From positions 7,295,164 through 7,359,163 of the forward strand of contig NZ_CP037452.1 in the NCBI RefSeq assembly GCF_007754425.1: DNA of 64,000 nucleotides. The letters are read 5' to 3'. The position numbers and the translations under genes are program-made. Every line of letters starts with the position of its first letter. Position 1 is the stretch's first letter. The notes below the pieces were generated by a model, which had not been told where the DNA came from, did not search any database, and saw only the letters and a program-made list of their open reading frames with translations. Positions 51,847-61,256 of this stretch are shown here, piece by piece. Source of the DNA: Gimesia fumaroli (GTDB lineage Bacteria; Planctomycetota; Planctomycetia; Planctomycetales; Planctomycetaceae).

Positions 51847-52794
51847 ATGACGAAATTAAACCAGATACATATTCAGGATTGCATTGCCGGAATGCAGGGA
51901 CTCGAAGCGGGATCGATTGATCTGGCCTTCGCAGATCCGCCGTTCAATATCGGCTATGAATATGATCAATATGAAGACCGCCTGGAGAGTGAACAGTATC
52001 TCGACTGGTGTTCGCTCTGGATGACTGAAGTCGTGCGGCTGTTGAAGCCGGACGGTACGTTCTGGCTGGCCATCGGCGATGAATACGCGGCTGAGCTGAA
52101 AGTGATGATGCAGCGTGAACTCGGATTAACCTGCCGCAGTTGGGTCATCTGGTATTACACATTTGGTGTGAACTGCAAAAACAAATTCAGCCGCTCGCAT
52201 GCACATCTCTTTCATATGGTCAAAGACTCGAAACAGTTCACCTTCAATGCCGACGATCCTTCGATCCGTGTGCCTTCTGCCCGACAGTTGGTTTACGGCG
52301 ACAAACGGGCCAACCCCAAAGGACGCCTGCCCGATGATACCTGGATCTTAAGACCCCAAGATATTCCGGAAAGTTTTCAGCCGGACGAAGACACCTGGTA
52401 CTTTCCCCGCATCAATGGCACGTTTAAGGAACGGCAGGGCTGGCACGGCTGCCAGATGCCCGAACAACTGCTGGGACGCATCATTCGCGCCTGCTCTCAT
52501 CCGGAAGAAGTGGTCCTTGATCCGTTTTCGGGCAGCGGAACGACGCTGGCGGTCGCTAAAAAGTTAAACCGTCAGTTTGTCGGCTTTGAACTCTCGGAAG
52601 AATACGGGGCACGCACACAACAGCGGTTGGCTGACATTGAAATCGGGCAGCCATTGGACGGACAGGAAAACCCGTTACTCAGCGCGCCTTCCACCAAAAA
52701 TGGAAAACGGCTGAAAGACCAGCCCGCGAGTACGGCTTCGAAAAAAAGAGCCGCTCCGAAGAAGCAGAATCCACGTCAGAAAAAACTGCTCTGA
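51847..52794 (+). CDS. Host DNA methyltransferase, beta class
   Basis: ATG at 51847 is taken because it begins the conserved start; the frame is open upstream within the thioredoxin gene. The 315-aa product has [17 protein letters not shown] (motif IV) near residue 28 and [19 protein letters not shown] (motif I) near the C-terminus, followed by a basic tail with [15 protein letters not shown]. The order gives the beta class, like CcrM and other N6-adenine enzymes. No restriction gene is adjacent. It is unrelated in detail to the prophage methylase. Confidence 0.9.
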   Translation: MTKLNQIHIQDCIAGMQGLEAGSIDLAFADPPFNIGYEYDQYEDRLESEQYLDWCSLWMTEVVRLLKPDGTFWLAIGDEYAAELKVMMQRELGLTCRSWVIWYYTFGVNCKNKFSRSHAHLFHMVKDSKQFTFNADDPSIRVPSARQLVYGDKRANPKGRLPDDTWILRPQDIPESFQPDEDTWYFPRINGTFKERQGWHGCQMPEQLLGRIIRACSHPEEVVLDPFSGSGTTLAVAKKLNRQFVGFELSEEYGARTQQRLADIEIGQPLDGQENPLLSAPSTKNGKRLKDQPASTASKKRAAPKKQNPRQKKLL

Positions 52795-53160
52795 TCTAAA
52801 TCATCCCACTCCTGGCCTCTCTTCTCGCCTGCCTGCAACACGCGCATACGCAATCTCAAAACGCGCCGTTAAAGAGAACGCTGCCCACCCAAAACACTCA
52901 TTCCCCCTGTTTCTCGCGGCATGGAATGTGCCTTTTCAGTGATATGCCGTTTTTGCCCCTGAAATCAGGTCTCTGCTCTCTAAAATGTTGCCTTAAAACA
53001 ACATTGGTTTACCGGTGATGTTGAGAAAAGTCAACGCAATAGCACCGTTTCAGGCTTCAGTCAGGCTTACTAATAAAAAGGATCGAAACTGCTGTAACGG
53101 TTCGCTAGAATAACCAGATCGCATCAACCACAACTCTTATCGGGATTATAAGAACTCATC
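52795..53160. other. Intergenic region upstream of the secA-like gene
   Basis: This 366-base spacer contains the probable promoter of the secA-like gene. No RNA gene, terminator with T-run or coding frame was recognised. Confidence 0.55.
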
Positions 53161-55119
53161 GTGGCAAACTTCATCAACTCTCTCACTGATCGACTTCGCG
53201 GTTTTTTCCTGACAGGAGAAAATGAAATCCCTGCGCTATGGTGGGACATGATCAAGCAGATTCAATACCTGCAGCAGGAAAATGCATCCCTGTCTGAGTC
53301 CCAGCTATTTGATGAATGGAACTCACTCCGTTTTCGAGTGCAAAGTGGTGAGTCACTCACCAACCTGCTTCCCGAAGCATTTGCGATTGTGAGTGAGCAA
53401 ATGCAACGACACCTGGGTATGACACCTTATCCCGTGCAATTCCTGGGCGCGTTTGCCATGCATGAAGGGGCGATCGCAGAAATGCAGACGGGGGAAGGCA
53501 AAACTCTGACGGCCGCGTTGACGTTGTGTCTGAATGCGTTGCCCGACGAAGGAATTCATATCGCCACTGCCAATGACTATCTCGCCCAGCGCGACGCTCA
53601 ATGGTTGAGCCCCGTCTATTATTCACTGGGAATGACCGTCGGCACCATCACCGCGAATTCCACCATGGCCGAGCGGCGGGACGCTTATGAATGTGATATC
53701 ACCTACAGCACCGCGCGTGAATTTGGTTTTGACTATCTGAAAGATCTGCTCAATGCGCCGGAATCCAAACTGTCCGTCTCTTCCCGTCGCCAGCAGTTAT
53801 TCGGTCAGCAGAATAATCAGAGCGAACAGACACTCCTGAATTCCCGCAAGCCTTACATGGTAATCATCGACGAAGCCGACAGCATCCTGATTGACGAAGC
53901 ACGTACGCCGTTGATCATTGGGCAGACCGATGCTGCCGAAGCAGAACAAATGACTGACCTCTGCCAGTGGAGTGCGTCGCAAATCACGAAATTAACGGAA
54001 GACGAACATTACATCGACCATGGTCCGCAGCGTGGCATGGAATTGACCGAAGCAGGTCGACGTATTGTACGTGAAATGTTACTACAAAAGGATGCTCCCG
54101 GATCACTCGATACAGGAACTGCCTATCAGTCTTCGGAACGGGCCTTAAAAGCGCACCGCTACTTCCAGAACGGTCGCGATTATGTCGTCCGTGATGGCAA
54201 AGTAGAGATCGTCGATGAATTCACAGGACGCATCTCTGAAGGCCGGATGTGGCAGAATGGCGTGCATCAGGCTATCGAAGCAAAAGAAGGCCTGGAGATT
54301 ACCTCGCCCACCAAAGTGGGTGCACAAACAACGGTTCAGGAATTATTCTCACGCTATCCGCGTATGGCCGGCATGACAGGAACCGCCGAGTCTGCCGCCA
54401 GAGAATTGAAAAAAATCTTCGGCACCCCCGTTATCAAAATCCCAACCAACCGGCCTTCAAAGCGCCAAATTCTTCCCGAACAAATTTTCCTGACAGAAGA
54501 AGAAAAATGGGCCGCGATTATTGAGGAAACCGCCGCAATGCACCAACAAGACAGACCGGTGCTGATCGGGACGCGTTCAGTGAATCTGTCAAATCAGTTA
54601 TCTGCGCGGCTCTTACAGGCAGGGCTGGAGCATGAAGTGCTACACGCGCTCAACCATAAAAATGAAGCTGCGATTATTCAAGAAGCGGGACAGCCGGGCC
54701 GAATTACAGTCGCCACGAATATGGCGGGCCGCGGAACGGATATCCTGCTGGGCGAGGGGGTCGCTGAAAAAGGAGGCCTGCACGTCATCTGTTCCGAATT
54801 GCATGAATCAGCCCGCATCGATCGGCAATTAACCGGACGTTGTGCTCGCCAGGGAGACCCGGGCAGCGCCCATACTTTGCTGTCACTCGAAGACGATATC
54901 CTGACAGCGGGCTTAGGCGAAGAACAGGCGCAGAACCTCAATTCTTCTTTCCAGGAAACCAGTCAGGACCTGAAAGCAACACTACGTTACTTCTACCAGG
55001 CACAACAACGCATCGAAGCCCGGCACGAACAGCAACGCATTGATCTGGTGAACCGAATTATGCAACGTCGTCAGATGCTGCAGCAAATGGGTCAGCATGC
55101 GAACTTGAACGTACAATAG
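53161..55119 (+). CDS. Short SecA-like preprotein translocase ATPase (GTG start)
   Basis: The 652-aa product has all SecA ATPase motifs: MQTGEGKTLTAALTLCL (motif I), IIDEADSILIDEARTPLIIG (motif II), the preprotein cross-linking region with SERALKAHRYFQNGRDYVVR and VATNMAGRGTDILLGEGV near motif V/VI. The chain ends after DLVNRIMQRRQML. Classical SecA is about 840-950 aa and ends in a zinc-binding tail, so this protein lacks much of the C-terminal scaffold and the SecB/lipid-binding tail. It is probably an accessory SecA; a canonical one should lie elsewhere. Confidence 0.9.
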   Translation: MANFINSLTDRLRGFFLTGENEIPALWWDMIKQIQYLQQENASLSESQLFDEWNSLRFRVQSGESLTNLLPEAFAIVSEQMQRHLGMTPYPVQFLGAFAMHEGAIAEMQTGEGKTLTAALTLCLNALPDEGIHIATANDYLAQRDAQWLSPVYYSLGMTVGTITANSTMAERRDAYECDITYSTAREFGFDYLKDLLNAPESKLSVSSRRQQLFGQQNNQSEQTLLNSRKPYMVIIDEADSILIDEARTPLIIGQTDAAEAEQMTDLCQWSASQITKLTEDEHYIDHGPQRGMELTEAGRRIVREMLLQKDAPGSLDTGTAYQSSERALKAHRYFQNGRDYVVRDGKVEIVDEFTGRISEGRMWQNGVHQAIEAKEGLEITSPTKVGAQTTVQELFSRYPRMAGMTGTAESAARELKKIFGTPVIKIPTNRPSKRQILPEQIFLTEEEKWAAIIEETAAMHQQDRPVLIGTRSVNLSNQLSARLLQAGLEHEVLHALNHKNEAAIIQEAGQPGRITVATNMAGRGTDILLGEGVAEKGGLHVICSELHESARIDRQLTGRCARQGDPGSAHTLLSLEDDILTAGLGEEQAQNLNSSFQETSQDLKATLRYFYQAQQRIEARHEQQRIDLVNRIMQRRQMLQQMGQHANLNVQ

Positions 55120-55137
55120 CCTGTTACGCCAGCCCGT

Positions 55138-57477
55138 TTATTTTGTCGACAGTGAAGGCGGCGACACATTCAGCTTGCCCCAAAATCCACTTTTCGCAAA
55201 CTGCAAGTGTTTTGCAAAGGGTTGCATTAACATGGCAGGCAGGAAGAGTAAGTCTCCGATCAAAGCCATTGTCAGCAGTGCCAGCATCATCCAGGCAAAT
55301 CTCTGCGTAGGGATAAAGTCGCTGAATCCAAACACCAGTAACCCGAGGCCACAGATAAACGTGGTATGAATCATCGCGCGGCCACAATGCCTCAGAGCAG
55401 AGTGAATCGCTTCTTCGCTGGTGCGGTTCAACGACTTTTCTCTGCGGAACCATGCCAGGAAATGTAACGTATCATCAATGGCAATTCCCAATGCGACACT
55501 GGCCGTCATCACGGCGCCAATATCGAGCGGAATATCCATCCAGCCCATTAAACCAAAGACAACGACAATCGGAAACACATTCGGCAGCATGCTCAACAAT
55601 CCGGTCCACAGGCTGCGCTGAATGATGACAATCACCACAGCCACCAGTAAAAACGCGGTCAGAAAACTCCAGGTCAGATCCTGCAGGATTAACTGCTGAA
55701 CCGTATGAATTAAAGGCATAATCCCGGTGTAATAGGCGGTCAGACTCACGCCATCGGCTTTATATTTTTCGAGTTCCGGCTTGAGTGTCGTCTTCAATTT
55801 CGCCAGAGCGGCTCCGTAATCGATCTTTTGCAGCGCAGGAACCCGGGCACTGATGCGCCACGATTCGATGCCATCATTTTCAGACAAGTAGACCGAATCC
55901 AAGACTGCCTGACGGTTCTCTTTCAACTTTTTATTGGTCACGACTTTTCTGAAGATCGATTCAAAACCTTTATGTTCCACAGGATTGGGACCAAAGGTAG
56001 CAGCCGACATCGTGCCCGTGTAGCCGTCAATATTTTTGATCGTTTTTTCTATGTCGTCGATAATCCGCAAGCGTTGCAGAAATGTTTTTTTGCAGTCAGG
56101 ATCGAATTCGATCACCACTTCGACGGGAATCAGCGGCCCCATTCGGTTTTCATTAAATTCGTAGTGATCTAATACCTGACTGCCTGCTGGAAACAGCGAA
56201 GGCACGTCAACAGATGACCGGATTGAAAGTAAACCATACGCCGAAACCACCATCAGCGCCAATGAGGAGAGGAACACTGTTGCTGAGTGTCGCTCTAAAA
56301 CAATCGCTAATTTTTCCATCCAATTTGAGATGCGAGTAAAATAACGAGGAGTTGCTGACGTATTATCGTGCTGATTGAATTTCAAAATCTGTTTTGGTGG
56401 CCAGAGCTGCATTGCTCCGGGCAAAATCAGCAACAGGATACCTAATGTCACCAGCAGACCGATTGAAGCAATCAGTCCGAACATCGCGATGGGCGAAATC
56501 TGGCTAACCATCAGAGACCCGAGTCCGATGGCTGTGGTGACCGCCGCCAGCAGGCAGGGTTGCCAGCCTTTGGAAAAGCCAGTACGGACTGCGGCATCTG
56601 CTTCCGTTTTCGTCTTAGCCCCTGACGCAAATAATTCATCGTAGTAGTAATTCACCAGATGGACGCCCGCGGAAATCGTCAACACAAAAACCAATGAAGG
56701 CGTAATAATCAGAACCGCATCCAGGGGTGTGCCGGAATAATAAACCATCGACAGGACAAGCCCTTGCCCGCATAAGCCAGCCAGCAAGATTGTTCCCGTC
56801 AACATCCAGGAACGAATACAAATCCAGCAGAGGCCAATCGCCACGATGGTCGACAACGCACCAAACAGATTCACGCTATGAATACTGGCGCGATCAATGG
56901 CCACACCATCGACGGGAGGGCCGGTCACACGAAAGTCTTCGCGCGGTAACTGGCAGACTTCTTCCGCAACTGTTAAGGCATGTTCGATGGATTGCTTACG
57001 TAGTTCATTCCCACGATCCGTTAAAATAATGACGGCACAACTGTCGTTTAAATCTTGGCCGACCAGTGATCCCTCCAGTCGTTCCAGCGCTTCGTCGCGC
57101 GGCAGCTTTAAGGGAGGGGCTGTGAGTGAATTGACAACACCAGCGCCACTGACGATGCGATCGAATATTGACTCGTGCGTCTCGCCGAATTCTGTCGTGC
57201 GCGGCCCATTAATGGCGGCTTCGAATTCAATCAACCGCGGATCATCAACGGTGCAACCAGGCCAGCTGATTAAGAGCAGGTCATTACTCTCAAAGTGGTC
57301 TTTGAACTTATCATAGTTCTGTCGGGATTGCATGACAGGCGGTGCCCACTTCTCCGGGGCAATGCACATGCTTTCGACACTTTGGTGCGCACCATAAATC
57401 AAAAATGGTGAAACGAGTACCAATAAGATGACGGTCACGACATAACGTCGTACGTAACGAGGTTGTTTAGAAGTCAT
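55138..57477 (-). CDS. RND/MMPL-family membrane exporter
   Basis: The 779-aa product has the MMPL/RND layout: a first membrane helix (VVTVILLVLVSPFLIYGAH), a large extracytoplasmic loop, a helix cluster (LFGALSTIVAIGLCWICI and following), a second loop and a second helix cluster. That cluster includes LGIAIDDTLHFLAWFRREKS with the acidic pair typical of the proton-relay helix. It resembles hopanoid or lipid exporters of the HpnN type, but the cargo is not readable. It converges with the secA-like gene; the two ends are 18 bases apart. Confidence 0.88.
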   Translation of the reverse strand: MTSKQPRYVRRYVVTVILLVLVSPFLIYGAHQSVESMCIAPEKWAPPVMQSRQNYDKFKDHFESNDLLLISWPGCTVDDPRLIEFEAAINGPRTTEFGETHESIFDRIVSGAGVVNSLTAPPLKLPRDEALERLEGSLVGQDLNDSCAVIILTDRGNELRKQSIEHALTVAEEVCQLPREDFRVTGPPVDGVAIDRASIHSVNLFGALSTIVAIGLCWICIRSWMLTGTILLAGLCGQGLVLSMVYYSGTPLDAVLIITPSLVFVLTISAGVHLVNYYYDELFASGAKTKTEADAAVRTGFSKGWQPCLLAAVTTAIGLGSLMVSQISPIAMFGLIASIGLLVTLGILLLILPGAMQLWPPKQILKFNQHDNTSATPRYFTRISNWMEKLAIVLERHSATVFLSSLALMVVSAYGLLSIRSSVDVPSLFPAGSQVLDHYEFNENRMGPLIPVEVVIEFDPDCKKTFLQRLRIIDDIEKTIKNIDGYTGTMSAATFGPNPVEHKGFESIFRKVVTNKKLKENRQAVLDSVYLSENDGIESWRISARVPALQKIDYGAALAKLKTTLKPELEKYKADGVSLTAYYTGIMPLIHTVQQLILQDLTWSFLTAFLLVAVVIVIIQRSLWTGLLSMLPNVFPIVVVFGLMGWMDIPLDIGAVMTASVALGIAIDDTLHFLAWFRREKSLNRTSEEAIHSALRHCGRAMIHTTFICGLGLLVFGFSDFIPTQRFAWMMLALLTMALIGDLLFLPAMLMQPFAKHLQFAKSGFWGKLNVSPPSLSTK

Positions 57478-57674
57478 TGGACGATCTCTGAGTGAGGGGA
57501 CAAAACAAGATCAATGGGTACATCCGAGGCAATCCAGCCCATGTGTACACAGCAAGTCTAGCTCACGACTTTTCACTCGTCCGAAAAAATGACAGATTTT
57601 TTGCAGGCTCGCCCCCCTGCGCAATCGACAGGCTCCACGCAACCATTACCAACATCGCTACTCAAGCCGAACGA

Positions 57675-58625
57675 CTATCGGTTGCGTCTCACATCGAGAT
57701 AGACGGCGATCAGGATCACAGCCCCTTTAACGATGTATTGCAGGGAATAATGGACGCCAGCCTGATTCAGGCCTTTGTCGAGTATTCCAATAATAACGGC
57801 TCCGATCAATGTGCCGAACATCGTTCCCCGGCCGCCGGTAAAGCTGGTGCCGCCGACCACAACAGCGGCGATCGCCGTCAACTCAAACATCTCGCCCGAT
57901 CCCGGTTCGGCAGAATAGAGCTGTGCGGTATGGATCATCCCGGCGACTCCTGCCATCAGCGAACAGAGCAGGTATACCAGAATCTCGACGCGGACCACGG
58001 GAATTCCGGTATACAAGGCGGCTTCACGGTTGCCCCCCAGCGCATAGACGTGCTGACCAAAGCGGGTGCGATGCAAGAGCAGTGCCATCAGAAAAAACAG
58101 CGTCAACATAATGACCACAGGAATCGGGATCACGTCGAACAGCCGGCCGTTGCCGATCGCCAGAAAAAAGGTCTGTTGTTCTTCAATCGGCATCGGCAGT
58201 CCACTGTTAAACCGCAGCGCACAGCCGCGGGCGATCAGCATCGACGCCAGCGTGATAATAAACGGCGGCATCGCCGTCTTCGAAGCGGCTATGCCATGAA
58301 AGGTTCCAAAGAGTGCAGCGATACCCAGTCCCGCCAACATCGCTGCAAAAACCAGAAACAGATTCTGAGAATCACCGGACAAAGCGGATAAGCAATATAC
58401 GGTCGTTGTGCCCACCAGCGCCACCATCGCACCAACCGACAGATCGATGCCCCCGATCAGAATGACCAGTGTCATCCCGAACGCGAGGATCGTATTAACG
58501 GAAATCTGCTGCGTCAGATTCAGCATGTTTTCCGCAGACAGAAACGTGGGAACCCAGACCCGAAACAGCAGAAGCAGGATGATAATGGCGACCAGTAGAG
58601 GCACCATTTGTTTAACGATTTTCAC
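57675..58625 (-). CDS. rbsC: Ribose-type ABC transporter permease
   Basis: The 316-aa product has multiple membrane helices and the RbsC signatures: ILIGGIDLSVGAMVALVG, then AAVVVGGTSFTGGRGTMFGTLIGA and a final GAVILIAVYLDVRRNR. It overlaps the ATPase gene by 14 bases. It forms the membrane channel for the sugar importer whose binding protein and ATPase are encoded just upstream. Confidence 0.93.
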   Translation of the reverse strand: MKIVKQMVPLLVAIIILLLLFRVWVPTFLSAENMLNLTQQISVNTILAFGMTLVILIGGIDLSVGAMVALVGTTTVYCLSALSGDSQNLFLVFAAMLAGLGIAALFGTFHGIAASKTAMPPFIITLASMLIARGCALRFNSGLPMPIEEQQTFFLAIGNGRLFDVIPIPVVIMLTLFFLMALLLHRTRFGQHVYALGGNREAALYTGIPVVRVEILVYLLCSLMAGVAGMIHTAQLYSAEPGSGEMFELTAIAAVVVGGTSFTGGRGTMFGTLIGAVIIGILDKGLNQAGVHYSLQYIVKGAVILIAVYLDVRRNR

Positions 58626-60129
58626 TTGCTCCCCCTTCCGTCAGTTGCTGCATCACCTGCTCAGCAGAGACATTTTGCGCTTCGTAAATTCCGGTGAGGC
58701 GTCCTTCCCGGAACGTGCCCACTTTGTGTGAAATATTCAAGACTTCATCCAGATCCGAAGAAATTAAAATCAACGCCATTCCCTGTTCGACCAGATCACC
58801 AATGATGCGATACATGTCTTCCCGCGCACCGACATCGATGCCGCGTGTCGGCTCATCCAGAATCAGAATCTTGGGTGGCTGCTCCATCCAGCGACCGACA
58901 AGCACTTTCTGTTGATTCCCTCCTGAAAGATCGCGAACAGGTTGCTCGGCGTCAGACAAGCGGACCCCGAAGCGGCTGACCGCGCGTTCGACGATGGCGT
59001 TTCGAACCTCGTAATGAAACACACACCCTTTAATCCAGTCTTTCAACCAGGGAAGTGTGATATTGAACGCGACCGTCTGCTCATTGATCAGCCCTTGCCG
59101 CTTTCGATCTTCGGGCACCAGAACCAGTCCCTGCTGCAAAGCATCGCGGGGACTGCGAATCTGTGTCGGTTTCCCATCAATTTGAATAGTGCCACTCTGG
59201 ATACGATCAATGCCAAACAAGGCACGTGCCAATTCGGTCCGACCGGCGCCCACCAGTCCGGACAATCCCAGCACTTCTCCGTACCTGACCTCAAAAGAGA
59301 TATTATGCACGAGAGGATTACTGAGCTCGGACACTTTTAAAGCCACTTCGCCGGGGTGATAAGGGGGCCGAGGGAAATGCTCTTTGATATCACGCCCCAC
59401 CATCCATTGGATGAGCGTTCCCGTGTCAACCTCTTCTGTTTTTGCCGTTCCAACCGACTTCCCATCGCGTAAGACCGTGATCCGATCCGAGAGTCGCGTG
59501 ATCTCTTCCATCCGGTGAGAGATATAAATAATGCCTACTCCCTGCTCCCGTAAGCGTCGCAGTGTTTTGAACAACGCATCGACTTCGACTTCCGAAAGTG
59601 AAGACGTAGGCTCATCCAGAATCAGGATGCGTGCTTCCTGAGATAACGCGCGGGCGATTTCCACCAGTTGCTGTTGAGCCGTGCTCAAGTCAGAAACCAG
59701 CGCAGTCACATCACTGATTTCGGACAGATCGAGTTGTTTAATCAATTCTTCTGCCTGCCGATTCATCTGAGAACGGTGCAGAATTCCCAGCGAGACGGGT
59801 TCTCTTCCTAGAAAAATATTCTCTGCTACAGACAGATTGGGCGCCAGCGAAAGTTCCTGATGGATCAAACGAATTTTCTGCCGGTCGGCATCGGCGACAT
59901 TTCGCAGTGTGATCTGAGCCTGCTCCAGCCAGATTTCTCCCTGATCGGGTTGATAGATGCCGCCCAGAATTTTGATCAGCGTACTTTTGCCCGCGCCGTT
60001 CTCTCCCAGCAAGGTATGAATTTCACCCGCCTTGAGATCAAAGCTGATTTCATCCAGTGCAGTCACGGCACCAAAGCGTTTGGTGATTCCCTGGAGTCGC
60101 AGTCGCGGCTTACTGGTGGCAGACATCAC
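58612..60129 (-). CDS. rbsA: Ribose-type ABC transporter ATPase (double domain)
   Basis: The 505-aa product has two ABC domains. The first has Walker A LLGENGAGKSTLIKIL, signature LSTAQQQLVEIARAL and Walker B RILILDEPTSSLSE. The second has a degenerate Walker A (GLVGAGRTELARALFG), signature LSGGNQQKVLVGRW and Walker B KILILDEPTRGIDV, as usual for RbsA/MglA. The sugar transported is inferred as ribose or a similar monosaccharide. Confidence 0.94.
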   Translation of the reverse strand: MMSATSKPRLRLQGITKRFGAVTALDEISFDLKAGEIHTLLGENGAGKSTLIKILGGIYQPDQGEIWLEQAQITLRNVADADRQKIRLIHQELSLAPNLSVAENIFLGREPVSLGILHRSQMNRQAEELIKQLDLSEISDVTALVSDLSTAQQQLVEIARALSQEARILILDEPTSSLSEVEVDALFKTLRRLREQGVGIIYISHRMEEITRLSDRITVLRDGKSVGTAKTEEVDTGTLIQWMVGRDIKEHFPRPPYHPGEVALKVSELSNPLVHNISFEVRYGEVLGLSGLVGAGRTELARALFGIDRIQSGTIQIDGKPTQIRSPRDALQQGLVLVPEDRKRQGLINEQTVAFNITLPWLKDWIKGCVFHYEVRNAIVERAVSRFGVRLSDAEQPVRDLSGGNQQKVLVGRWMEQPPKILILDEPTRGIDVGAREDMYRIIGDLVEQGMALILISSDLDEVLNISHKVGTFREGRLTGIYEAQNVSAEQVMQQLTEGGASENR

Positions 60130-61104
60130 TTAATTTGCCTCCAGAAACTGCTCCGCATTTTCAGCCGTGATTAACTCCACGCGCACTTTGACATCTTTTT
60201 CGACCTCTTCACCGCGCAAATGTGCCAGCATTTTCTGAGCAGCAATTTGACCGATTTCACGAGGAAACTGGGCCGAGGTAGAATGCAGCTTGCCCGCCTG
60301 AATGGCTTTGATTCCCGGCTGGGATCCATCAACGGTGACGATCGTCACCTGGTCCAGTTTATTGGCCGAATCCAAAGCAGAAATCACGCCCAAAGCATTG
60401 GGATCATTGATCGCGAAGACTGCGTCTAAATCGGGATAGCGACCAACGAGATCGCGCATCACGGGACGTGCCCCCTCGGTTGTGCCTTTGGCTTCCTGCA
60501 CATCCAGAATTTCCATCTCGGGATATTGTGTCATTTCCGTTTTAAACCCTTCCACCCGGTCGATGCACGCTTTATTCACAGACAGATGCAGCACCACCAG
60601 TTTCGCTTTCGGATTCACCTTCGCCAGCGCCTGTGCTGCCAGCTTTCCAGCAAGCACATTATCCGATGCGACCGTACACACGATCAATTCTTCGTCTGAC
60701 TTTTTCACCGGCGCATCAACGATGATAATCGGCACGTTTTTTCGCTGGGCTTCGAGCAATGAACCTTTTAGGCCTTCCCAGTTGACCGGGTTCACAAAAA
60801 TGCCGGCAGCACCTTGCAGAATCAAATCGGAGAGATCATTTTTCTGCTTCAGGGAATTGAACTGTGCATCCAGAATGACGAGCCGATCTCCATTGGCTTC
60901 CATCTCTTTTTTCAAACCTTCACCCAGATCCACAAAAAAGGGATTGTTCAGAGTTTGAAATGAGACACCAAACAATTTGCCTGTGGCAGCTTCAGTCTGA
61001 GACTGGTTTGGCTCGGAATCGGGGCTTTCACTGCAACCATTTGAAAATGGAACCAGAAGCAGGATTAGCATAGAAGAGATCAGAAACTGTCGCGCACTGT
61101 TCAT
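60130..61104 (-). CDS. rbsB: Sugar-binding protein of the ribose-type ABC transporter
   Basis: ATG at 61104 is chosen because GAAGG lies 6 bases upstream. The 324-aa product has a signal sequence and a possible lipobox (LLLVPFSNGC, weak at the -3 position), then the periplasmic-binding fold: FGVSFQTLNNPFFVDLGEGL, VILDAQFNSLKQKNDL, IIIVDAPVKKSDEELIVCTVAS, VFAINDPNALGVISALD and VTIVTVDGSQPGIKAIQAG. First gene of the leftward rbsB-rbsA-rbsC operon. The substrate is likely ribose but not proven. Confidence 0.93.
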   Translation of the reverse strand: MNSARQFLISSMLILLLVPFSNGCSESPDSEPNQSQTEAATGKLFGVSFQTLNNPFFVDLGEGLKKEMEANGDRLVILDAQFNSLKQKNDLSDLILQGAAGIFVNPVNWEGLKGSLLEAQRKNVPIIIVDAPVKKSDEELIVCTVASDNVLAGKLAAQALAKVNPKAKLVVLHLSVNKACIDRVEGFKTEMTQYPEMEILDVQEAKGTTEGARPVMRDLVGRYPDLDAVFAINDPNALGVISALDSANKLDQVTIVTVDGSQPGIKAIQAGKLHSTSAQFPREIGQIAAQKMLAHLRGEEVEKDVKVRVELITAENAEQFLEAN

Positions 61105-61256
61105 AATCAACCTTCGTTTCAATGGAATAATGAAAATTCCTGTGTAAAACGACTCAGCCTGTTACTATTAAGTAACAAATTCAGGCTGCAATGAAAAGGT
61201 TGAGAAGCAAAAGCGCGTCTTCCGCTTTCAAGTCACACCTTTGAAGCCACGACTGA

